A DNA stretch of 64,000 nt from Protonemura montana (Eukaryota; Arthropoda; Insecta; Plecoptera; Nemouridae). The stretch covers positions 14,760,418 through 14,824,417 of the forward strand of contig OX387605.1 in the NCBI GenBank assembly GCA_947568835.1. Reading direction: 5' to 3'. Positions 22,201 to 32,624 of this stretch are shown here, in pieces. The notes beneath the pieces are model-generated. The model saw only the letters and a list, made by a program, of their open reading frames with translations. It had not been told where the DNA came from and did not search any database. Position 1 is the first letter of the stretch. Every line of letters starts with the position of its first letter. A program made the translations under genes and the position numbers.

Positions 22201-25200
22201 AGATCTTCGGAAGCCAGTTTATGTTTGCTTCGCGCTTATTTACGAATTATGAAGAGGCTTTGTAACATTCCGCATATACAACATTGATTTCAATGGTACA
22301 ATGGAATTGCAAATGACATGAAGGGCTTCTTCCTTCCCTCCATTCACTCGGTTGTTACGAAAGCCTTCGGAACTGGTGGAACAATATCATATTACAACGT
22401 TTGTAAACAGAACGACAACGCGACTTTTAAACGTGTCAGACGAAAATAATTAATGACTGACACGAGACACCGACTCTGTTCCTCTAAACTCGTGTTTCGG
22501 AGAGTTGGTCTTCTTTGCGACTGGTATTTGGTTCAGATAAGTTCGTTGTCGACGTACACGTTTTGTGTGAAAAAGAGCGTTGTTAAACTCGTGCTGTAAA
22601 TCAGCATCCCAGTCCGTGAGACCGATTGTCAGTGAATCTCTTCTGCTGGAGGAAAGGAAAACTGTTAGTAATCTTATCTTCACTAAAGCGTCATCTTCCC
22701 AGAGTGAGGAAATTTGACTGTAAACTCGTGCAAGAGACACCTTGCTAACCTTTAGACGTTATATAACGAGAGTGAACGCGTAGATTCAGCGTTTTCAATA
22801 TTTCAAAATAATATACGGCGCTCGAAACAATTTCACAACGTCGAAACTGAGCCTTGTTTATCAAAGCTCCGTTGCTGGAATACTGCACCAAAGTTTACCT
22901 TCTAAACTGTCACTTGACAATTACTTTCCAATCAAGGCTAAACCCATTACCGAAAACGATTGGAAAGTCTCCCTTGACTTTCCTGCGGAGGAACCACTTT
23001 GATAATTGTTATATGAACATTACAAAAGCGTTCTGGGTCTAATCCCTCCGTTGAAATCTCGATGTTTATTTGACAAGACGGCTTATCTTCGCAAATCCCG
23101 CACTCGACTCGCGCTCCCCAAGTATTCACTGTAATTCTAATAAAGAGACACGCATTGCAGGGTTTCCCATGTCGCGCCCGTAATTCGCAAGACACACTGA
23201 CTTATACCATTCCGTTCATTATATGCTTCCCAAATCGATGTATTAAATGGCAAGTGCTCTTGGTAAGCGTTCAGAATGAGAGAGCATCCGATTAGAGAGA
23301 GCTACCGGCGGGACGTCCGTGCGCGAGGCCAGATGAACGTCGACTGTCGACGTCCTATAGGGTGCCAAGCGTCGCCACCTATGGTGCGCCGCGCTGCCTG
23401 CTCGGCCCCTGCAAATTATTCGATGGTTTCTGGCTATAGCAGTGAGCGAGGATGGGAATTCGATTCACTCAGGATTCTTCGAAAAGTTCCTAGATAGCTG
23501 TTTCTTGCAATTTAAAGCGTTTTTTATGTTTATAAAAAAAAAATCTAATTTTTGTTACATTGGTGGCAGGTGTGGGATTTTTATTATTTATATTTATTTC
23601 ACAAAGAAAGCAAACTTAAAGTGGTTCGTATTGCATACAATAACCATTCCATTAAGTTTTTCCGTCGAACACTCAGCTTTTTGGGGAATTTACATTTGGC
23701 GACAGTGCGTGGGATTTGTAAACTATAATAATTATATATGTAGAAATAGAAAATCGCTTCAGGAATACAATTTAAATATATCATTTAGCTGTGAAACTGT
23801 GCATTAAATAATAGCGGTTTATCTCGTTTGAAAATGGATGATCAAATAGTCTACCGACTAGAAAATCAAAATACTTCGATGCAACAATAGAGTATTGAGA
23901 TTCTAAAGTGAAATCATCGACCAAAAAGGGGGTTTTTAATACAAATATGTGTTTTTTGTGCAATTCTAAAAGAAAAATAGCAGTAACTCGCATATGCTAA
24001 AATAAAGTGCATTCCCTAAATAAAAATAAAGAAATACATAAATCTGCAAGCAGAGCAATATGCATGCAGCATTTTTCGAGCACATATGCCACTTTACTGC
24101 ATTTTGGTGTAATATACGACAGCCCCGTTCATAGAAACCACAACAAATGCTACTCTCTCACGTCTCTTCCATTTTCCTTTAGAAGAGCCATTTCTTCCCT
24201 CATCCCCGTATTTTATCTCTGGCAGCACATGCGTACGCTCCGAGCCTGATTAAAAGTTATTGCCGTTGAAATATGCTAATATCTGTTGAGCGTGAGGCAA
24301 TAAGGGCATTTATCCATGTAACGCAACTGATCATCCCCCTAATACAGAAGAGCAGGCTACATAACTTGACAGAAGGCAAGTGGGATGCTATGGAACCCTC
24401 AAAGTGGCTTACACACTTAGGGATGGTGTGTAGGGCGACGCTCTGGAAGGAAGAAGAGGGCACAGTGGCTTAGTGAAAGCAGTACTCGACTTTCTGTCAC
24501 AGAGAATCACTCCTTTACTTGGATATAATTAATTTTGTCAAACAAAAGACGGTTTCTCTGGTTTCGTTTGAAATGAAAAATGTTACACATGCGTTTAGCA
24601 GACTAAATCACCTAGATTTGAACTTTTTTTTTGTTGTTGGCCAAACGTAGCTGTTAATCTTGTTTTTATGTGCGCGAGCTATGCACGTTTTTCTTGCCAC
24701 ATTTGTGGGGAAATGCGAGTATAACGAGAAGTGCGTAGATAACAAAAACGCATGAAAAAGCATTCGTCGGACACGGCTAGATAAAAAGAGTTTGTCTTGA
24801 TGTACCTACCACGCCGTCACCATGAAATGGCTAATGCAAACCTAAAGGGCGGTATAATTTTATCCACTTATCTTGATGTTTAATCCTCATAAGCTCGGGA
24901 TCACAAGAGGGAAAACTTTTCAGCTTAAATTAGTCACAACATTGAATAATGAAGCAAAATAATTCCTGTCAGTCACTTCCTAATTACATTTTAGAAGAGT
25001 TCACAGTTATTTAAGGAATACCATAATTGAGTGCCAACATATTGACTTCGAATTATTAGTTGTATGAATACTTAAAAAGCAATTCTCTAATTATTATCGA
25101 TAGCACATTGTCACGGCGCTCGCCCGTAGATTAGCGCATAAACGCTCCTGGCAGAACAGTTATTCACGGAACCCCCCACGGAGATAATTAACAACAATAA

Positions 25201-27329
25201 TTACGAACAAATTATAACTTTGTTGGATCTAATAATTAATTGGGTTTGGTTAAATGTTATTTTAGATTTAACGTTATTTATTGTTTCCGGTTTTACTCCC
25301 CGCGTATACGGCATTTGAATGTTGGCGCTTTGGTGCGACGAGGTATAATTGAGTGTAGGTGTGTATGGCTTGCTAGTTCTCCGCAGTTTAAGCCATCGAT
25401 TGGCCAGCACATTTTTCTCCGCATAAATAGAGAAAGGGAAAGTTGGAGTGCACCGTATACTCCCTCCGCACGCTGTATCTCTCGGAAGGCGAACTCCCGG
25501 GAGGTACAAAGATATTAAGATAACATCGCTGACTGATAATCCGCGACGAATACACACAGACGCACTGTTATTTTGCGTGACATTCAATTTTCCAGCGAAA
25601 TACATTCAAATGCGAGTTTTTTTTTCCCTCCACAAATACAAACACACATTTTCATTTCTTCGTTTCGTGTTTCATATTGAATTTGGCTATTTTCCATTCG
25701 ACTCGGCATTCACATTGACAATGTTATCGCTATCAGAACTAACCCATCCCATCTGCCCTTAACCACCCCGTTGCTTTATTCACCATAACAACAGAGCCCT
25801 TCCTTTTTATAATATTCTTCGTCTGTTTCGATTCTTGCCATTGTGCAGCAGAACTCTCCTATCAGCACCATTTCAATCTTGCTTCATTGCGAGGCCCTCT
25901 AGAGAGTATATATTCTTTTCACCACTTACTTCGCCCATCATCTCAGTTTCAATTCACCAACAGCACTTGGAAATAATTTCATTTCAACCATATGTACACC
26001 GTTCGTTTCTCTTTTCCCACAATTGGATTTAGCAAAGACTATGTCTTATTGTGTGGCATGACATTTATTAATGCTGAAGATGCAATATACGTAAGATGAT
26101 AGAACACATATTGACTGAAATGGATGAGAGTTTGGTAAACCATGTACAGTGGTAGCTCGATCTTTCTTGAAGCCAAATAGAAAATTAGTTATAATAGATT
26201 TTATACATTGTCGCCGTTGTTGAAATAAATATCTGCAGTGGTAATTTGAGTTTCAATAATAAAGGAAGTTTTTTAGTACCCCCGGTTGTAGTGGAAACGG
26301 TAAAATGATAAATGTTCTAAAATGTATGGCTGCAAATATAATACTATGTAATCATAAATTCAAAATGGAAAGACATTTTTAAATCAATCCTTCTAAATAT
26401 GCACCAATCATATACTGACTCAGCCAACCAATATGATTGGCGAAATCAATAAATCAAATTGCATAAAATTTGTATAAAATATTCAAACACAATAGCATAT
26501 ATCTGCGCGATTCTCTCTCGTTCTTTGAGTTTTGATCGCAGCAAATAATTGTATCAATCCGGTTCTCATTTGGAGCATGGCAACGGTGATGTGGCGCCTG
26601 CCACGAGGGTGCCTGCAGGGCCTCGGCTGAGATGTAAGACGTTAACGCCGCGATGCAAACGACGAGGCGGGAAAACTCGCGCGTAAAACATAACTTGATT
26701 ACGTCGCGAACATTCTGGCCAGAAGGACTAGTTATACGATGCCATGGCGTTGTTTTAATAGCGGTGCCTATTAGAAACTGAAAGTCTTGCTGGAATTTAA
26801 ATCAATTTGGTCCCCGTGGAAGATCAAAGAGTTCTGCGAGATGCGAAAGGGATGGGGCAGATGTTCTGATGGAACCTTTTTTTGAATTTCATTCGGGTTT
26901 AAAAATTGGACGATGTCTGTAGTTGCTTTGAGCTGTGAGCGAAGCTCAATTTGTCTACATTTTAGATGTTTGTGGGGAAAATGCTTGCGTGCATCTTTCC
27001 GACGAAACGTTGGATTTTAATTGTGATCGAGTCACGTTTCCATCATTTAAAATATTCCAAAACTCTTTTAAGTTGTGTTCTACTTCAGGGAGCAACCAAT
27101 TTTGCGGACCTGCCTTCTCAAAAGTTTACATGACTAGGTCACAAAAAGAGAAGCGTCACCTTAACTTTTAAATGCGCTTTTGAACTTTTTAATGCATAAA
27201 TTCGAAGCAAACTGCAATCTATCAAAGAACAAAATGCAAAAGCGAGTAGTTTCCTTTTCATAAATCGCCTACAAAGAAAAGTTTCTGTCACCAATGTACA
27301 TGCATCCACGTGAGCCGTCCCATCGTTAA
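19207..27329. other. Non-coding stretch
   Basis: No recognisable gene. A minus-strand open frame at 20768-21142 is 124 codons long but hydrophobic-random in character. A GC-richer patch at 23280-23430 holds a GTCGCCACCTATGG string resembling an inverted insect CTCF core. No transposon termini were identified. Confidence 0.55.
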
Positions 27330-27582
27330 CGGAAACTACGTAAGAATGTAATTACTCCTTGCGTCAAACTTTACAACGTACTTGTTGTAGCCTGGAAGCA
27401 GCGAAACTTCCATGGCAACACTCGAGGGAAGTCGAGAAGCAAAGTTTCCGCCGGAGTCGGCACCGCCGCCGTGGCTGCTGGCACCGAATCCATCCAGTCT
27501 GCCCTACCAGACTTGTCCACTACAATGATCCTACAATATTATCCATTATATTCTCATTACGCGTGTCACTGACTCCATGATG
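27330..27582. other. GC-rich island open on both strands; unproven exon candidate
   Basis: The GC content at about 27400-27520 approaches that of the real dpr exons. The minus strand has an open frame of about 50 codons with a Gly/Ser/His-rich start (GASSHGGGADSGGN). The plus strand has an overlapping Ala/Val-rich frame of about 80 codons. No clean acceptor with a pyrimidine tract precedes the minus-strand frame, and its best donor (AA|GTACGT) is in phase 2, which does not fit the phase-1 start of dpr exon A. I do not recognise either peptide. A conserved non-coding element is equally possible. Confidence 0.15.
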
Positions 27583-28123
27583 TTATTATCAAGCTTTCCC
27601 AACTCTGACAGGAACAAAGCGTATCTGCGTATCTGATTATCATGCAATATATTACCTAGTAGGAGGAGGGATAAACTTCATGTTCCCAAAGCCGCGTGTC
27701 ATTCAACCATTATGATATTCGAAATTTATGAGCGAGTAGAAAATTATATGTCTACCTACCTGTTTTTAGCTCGATAATAATAGTGTGTGAGGAAATAAAG
27801 GTATTGCGTTTGCGTTGTTTACCAGAATGTTATCGCAGTAAACAGCGATGATAGCTCAAAGAGAGAAGATTCTTTTCACCAGTAAACAATGATTAGGAGC
27901 TGAGCTTTTCGATTTTCCCTATCCCTGGATGAGGTGACCTCGGCGGCCGCAGCTACGTGAGTTTGGCCAATCGTAGCCGGCCATTTATCACGGGAGCATC
28001 TGTTTACACGCTGGTTTAGTGCGAATACGAATCGAAATTGAAATGTTCATTCATAAACAACGTTTCCCATAAACGTGCATATATTTTCATTTGAACGGTT
28101 TTCCATTTCCGCTGAAAAGAAAC

Positions 28124-28157
28124 GTGTGTTTGTGTGTGTGTGCGTGTGTGTGTGTGT
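28124..28157. repeat. (TG)n microsatellite, interrupted
   Basis: A TG dinucleotide repeat with two small interruptions. A second tract follows at 28315-28341. Confidence 0.9.
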
Positions 28158-28314
28158 TCGTCGGCAAAGAATGATATAGCTGTAATGAAAGGAACGTTCG
28201 GAGCCGTGCGCTGCGGGTGCAGAAAGATGCGAAAGGAAAAAGGCGAGGGAGACCACAATGCTATTCAAAATTCATCCCTTGATGAACGTTTTGTGTTTTT
28301 TTTTTCCGTTGTGC

Positions 28315-28341
28315 TTGTGTGTGGGTGTGTGTGTGTGTGTG
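28315..28341. repeat. (TG)n microsatellite
   Basis: A second TG-rich tract near the one at 28124-28157, with a GGG interruption. Confidence 0.9.
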
Positions 28342-29862
28342 AGCATTATTTCTTATTGCGTTACGTGGCTTGACTTCGATCAAGCGATCTATGTCTGTAA
28401 TATTTATTGTTCATCTATTTAAGGCATTGGAGAACCTACCTGGACTACATTTTTGCAAACTCATCCTGTTTATGAGGTGTTCTCGCAAGTTTTCCCGTCT
28501 CTTTTCTTGCACAATTTTTTCTTTCCTCGAAATGTACGCGTCGCGGATTGTCTTGCCACCATGAAAACGATATATTTTACTCGTTCCTCTAGCACACAAC
28601 CACCCGGGGACCAATCCTAGGAATCTTAAAGGCGCAACGCAGGCACATCGTTATTCATAAGATGTCGCCTAGATTGGCTTTGACAAGATCTTTATTGCGT
28701 CACCAAGCACCGAGTACAGATAATCTCTTTTGGATGTACGCACCCCTCGCGAGGGCACATCGTGCATACAAATCCGGTCCCTGAGGGACTTGAGCACGGA
28801 CAGCTGTAAGCGAGACAATAAAATTGCATTATAATGCCAATTCGCTGGAGGAGTCGATGATTGATGAGTTACGCGTCACTGATTAAATGATGATTAGGAC
28901 CTCCCTTTACTGGAAAATGAAGGAGTGCGTATTTTCATGGCATGCCGATACGTAAGGCCAACAGTAATTACACACGGACATTCCACGTTTCACAATGGTG
29001 CAACCCATAATGATTGTAGGTTGCAGTCATTTTCCAGTATCGTTTTCAAACAGTCCAAAAAAAAACTACACATATATTTCATTGATTGCATTTTTATGTG
29101 CCAATTGTTTATTTGTTTTGACGGTGTCAGTTTTGTAAATAGCACTGTGATATTTGTATGTGCATAATGGATATAAATTTCCAACGTTATTTAAATATCA
29201 TCCTTGTTTGTGTGATAGAGATTTACGCTATCGTTGTTTGTACAAATTGAGATTTATCGAGCACGGATTGGTCGGCGCCCCATTGTGGCCCGCCCGAGCA
29301 TCAGCGACACTCACTCGGTGATGCCGCGTATAAGCCCGTTACCCACTCTTGCACCCCGCTTAGCTAAGTAAACACGAGAAATTATGTTTTTAAACTGAGC
29401 CAACAAGCTGATATTCTGCGCCAACCGAGCGTATAAAAACCCAATGGAATCTGGTAAATTACCTCCAGATAAAACGTATACAAACATTATGGAGCGTGGT
29501 AGCTCCGCTAGCTTATATAGTACTACTTGCACTCTACTCGCCGAGTGCGCAGTTTAATTAGAAAATAGCTAATTTATGGGTTTAACGCTATGCTTTCCCA
29601 TCTGGAAACCCGAAATGCTTCCTCATTTTCATATGTGTTGCCTTCGAATTGCTACTTGTGGGTAACCCTTGACTTTGTCACGTGCTACGTGGGTCTACGC
29701 CAGCTTATTAAAAATTACCATTCTTGAATCCAAGTTCCAGAGAATTAGTTTAGTTTAGCGAGGCCTCTAAATTGAGCGGGTGTGCTTAAACCAAAAAACA
29801 ACCCAGCAACGTTGCATCACCGCGTTTCATCGCCGAAAAGTAAATCGTTTTCCAAGGAGTGC

Positions 29863-30060
29863 CAATTGTGGGCGCTGCTGGGGCGCGAAAAAGCAGACGC
29901 GCCAATTGAAGGGGTAGCGGCGTCGACTTCAGACATCGGTATTGTAAAGAGTGTCAATTGAAGGACAATTTCCCGGATTCGAGAGTCGAAACACGCGGCG
30001 CGGATCTCTGATTGGCTGACGTGTCGTGAGTTTGTGAATCGCGCGCGCGGATTTCCCCCG
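29863..30060. promoter_or_regulatory. GC/CpG-rich block with CAATTG motifs and inverted CCAAT box
   Basis: This block is much richer in GC and CpG than its surroundings and includes a GCGCGCGCG run near 30041. It has three CAATTG motifs (29863, 29903, 29955), two of them continuing as CAATTGAAGG, and an inverted CCAAT (ATTGG) at 30011-30015. The composition suits a promoter or enhancer, but there is no confirmed start site and no gene beside it. Motif-level evidence only. Confidence 0.25.
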
Positions 30061-30153
30061 AGACGGTTCAGAACAGATAGAAGTTATTTGCTATAGATAC
30101 CCGTGGTATCTTTCCATACGTTCTCTGCCGGCTGGGACAACCCGAAGCTCACA

Positions 30154-30187
30154 CCCATGTCCCGAGCACCCCACTCACCCTCCACCC
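30154..30187 (-). other. Canonical G-quadruplex motif
   Basis: The minus strand has five G-runs of 3-4 bases separated by loops of 4-5 bases within 34 bases, matching the G3+N1-7 rule. It lies just right of the CpG-rich block at 29863-30060, with the G-rich strand on the dpr sense strand. Confidence 0.65.
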
Positions 30188-31999
30188 ACTGACAAGACCC
30201 GGTTGCGAAACCCAAAATCCACCCATACCGTGGACCACATACCAACCAATTCGTGGGCACGTTCTAACATAATTATATTCGGAATCTTCAAACCCGAAAC
30301 GATACCCAGAAGTTTGCTTTCTGAGGAACGAAGATTCTTACGATTGCTACAGTGATATTTTTTTTGGCAGAAAAATCTGAATATCTCTTTGAAGCCTGGT
30401 TACCTGAGGCGGTGCTTTTATACGTGAATGACTTTTCAATCATAATGTTAGACGGTTCTATTTCAACCACGTATTATTCTGAGAATATAATTAGGTTTTT
30501 TATTCAGAATCAAGTTTCCTCGAATTTTGAACGAGCTGGAATGTTTTATAAAAAGTACACTACACAACACGACATTCGAACAAAAGACAAATTAATTAAT
30601 TAATTAATCGCGCTCGAGAGACATTGTTGAAATTGTAATCACATCAGGTTGATGTTCGCATGTACGAGCATCTCACGAAGTATACACATCTATATATAGT
30701 AGGTTGACATTTCATCTTGGGAGGTACGTGCAAGTCGCTCTTTGAGACATGGGTCTCGTAAGAAAGTGGAGCGTTGCTCCTGCAATCTTGAGCTGAACGA
30801 CCCCGTAATGGGTGTCTGAGGAAATTACGCTCATCACCAGTTTGATAATTACTTAACAGCAAACGATCTTAGCTTGATCAAACCATATGAAGTTCGCTTT
30901 AAACAAAACTACTAAAAACCAAAGAACAAAGCTTCAAAACGTTCTGTTATTACCTTGTACGTACTTCTCTTTAATGTGTGGTCATTGGGAATTGAAAAAG
31001 TGACATCACAAATAAGAAAACGTTTTTGTTATACTGATAAGAATTTAAACTCTGGTTAAATAGCTATTTTATGAATCTTGAAGTCTTGTCAATATGGCAA
31101 ACTTCTTTCAAAGTTCAATGCGGCCAATCTCACTGGTTTTCTGTCAAAATGTTTCCATCTCCTATACGAAGTAATCTCATTTATGTCTTGCAAATGACGT
31201 AGTGAAATCAATCTCCTGGCACAGATTTATCTCCTATCTTCTATTGAAGGGGAGGCAAATTGCCGTATTTCAGTTCTAATGGAAAATTTCATCTGCATGC
31301 AGCATCATGGATATTTCTTGGGTACCTCGACGAACGGTAATTCCGATGTCATTAGCTCTAAGCTATAAAGTCTGCTAGACTCGATGACAACCGATGGCTT
31401 CGACTGTCTCTAACAGGGTAACCAACCATGATGGAACAGTTTGACGGTTCGTATACTCTATATACACACAGACAAAATAACACGAAACTAACAGAGTGAA
31501 CAAAATTCATACGGATCGACTGTTAGCAGAGTTGAACTTAAACTAACTGAAACGATTTTGGATCTTTGGTTTCAGATTACTAAAATACATATCCACCCAG
31601 ATTAAAAAATACTAGTTTAATTTGTCATGTATCTTTCTCAACGACGAAAAACAATCCTCTACGCTTATCCATCAACGCGATCACAGAAGTGTTTACGAAG
31701 GCCACAAATTTAATGAACTATCGTGAATCTTAATAAGTGCCAACATTAATTACACTTAAGTAGTCTTTCAAAATAAAATTCCATTATTTCATTGTTTCCA
31801 ACAATTTACACCTGTCGTTTGAGGTAAATATTTTCACCGTCGAAAGCTCCAGGAAAGTCTCTTTTAAATCTCCGGGAAAACCTTCAACAGCTGAAAATTA
31901 TTGATAAAGCTTTTCATTAGGGAAAAAAGTTTTCCTTACACAATAAGGAAAAGCGGCGTGTCAATCTTTGAAATGATGAAAAGTTACGTCATATCGCTA
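30188..31999. other. Non-coding stretch
   Basis: AT-rich with no supported gene. It contains a TAAT tetranucleotide repeat at 30591-30608. The plus-strand open frame at 30352-30603 is unrecognised. Confidence 0.6.
30591..30608. repeat. (TAAT)n short tandem repeat
   Basis: About 4.5 units of TAAT, which also form overlapping homeodomain-type TAATTA cores. Probably a simple repeat; regulatory use is unproven. Confidence 0.7.
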
Positions 32000-32624
32000 A
32001 TAGCCCAGTAGGTTTAGGTTGTAGGTTAGACAAAAATAGGAACAAGCTGAATTTTGCAGATCTTCAGGACACCTCCCTTAACATTGCCCTAAAAGTTTAT
32101 AAAAATCAACCTAGGGCATCATTGTTTTTCACTCCTATTTAAGTTGGTCTTTAATAAAAACACGATTATTCACAAATCTAGGGGAGAAAACAAAAAAGTT
32201 TAAGACGGCAATATTGTAGTTTACTTACTACCTATTTGCCAATTCAACGACACCAAAAAAGTGAAAACTTCAGACTGCAATATCTTGGTCACTCCTGAAT
32301 TAATTTTGATTTTTAAAGTGTCGTTCAATTGGCAATGTAGTAAACTACAATATTGCCCTCTAACACTTTTTTTATATCTCCCTTAGATTTGTAAATAATC
32401 GTGTTTTTTTTTTAAACCAACTCTAAATAGGGGTGAAAAACAATTGAATTGAATTGAATTGTTGTTTATGGTCAATTATAAAACATTTTGATTCCTTGGG
32501 TTGATTTTTTGTAAACTTTTGGGAAAATTTTCAGCGAGGTGTCCTGAATATTTTCTGCAAAATTCAGCTTGCTACTATTTTTGTCTAACCTAGGCCTAAA
32601 AAATAGCTAAGTCTCCTGGACTAT
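32000..32624. mobile_element. Foldback/MITE-like inverted-repeat element, about 625 bp
   Basis: The left arm (about 32000-32254) is matched by the reverse complement of the right arm (about 32318-32624) almost throughout. Long exact blocks include GGTTAGACAAAAATAG, AAGCTGAATTTTGCAGA, AACACGATTATT and GGCAATATTGTAGTTTACT. By eye the arms are about 80-85% identical. The outer ends pair as ATAGCCCAG and CTGGACTAT. A spacer of about 63 bases separates the arms. The right arm has an extra segment of about 45-50 bases (about 32442-32490) with a short GAATT repeat. It has no coding capacity. I could not define a target-site duplication, so the family and exact ends are open. Divergence between the arms argues for an old insertion. 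Confidence 0.85.
32442..32490. repeat. Right-arm-specific insertion with (GAATT)n inside the foldback element
   Basis: About 45-50 bases, including three GAATT units at about 32446-32460, are present in the right arm and have no partner in the left arm. This is either a later expansion/insertion in one arm or a deletion from the other. Confidence 0.6.

Larger units (their letters stand above)
27583..29862. other. Non-coding stretch with TG repeats
   Basis: No supported gene. Two TG-rich microsatellites lie about 190 bases apart. The remaining open frames are short and unrecognised. Confidence 0.6.
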
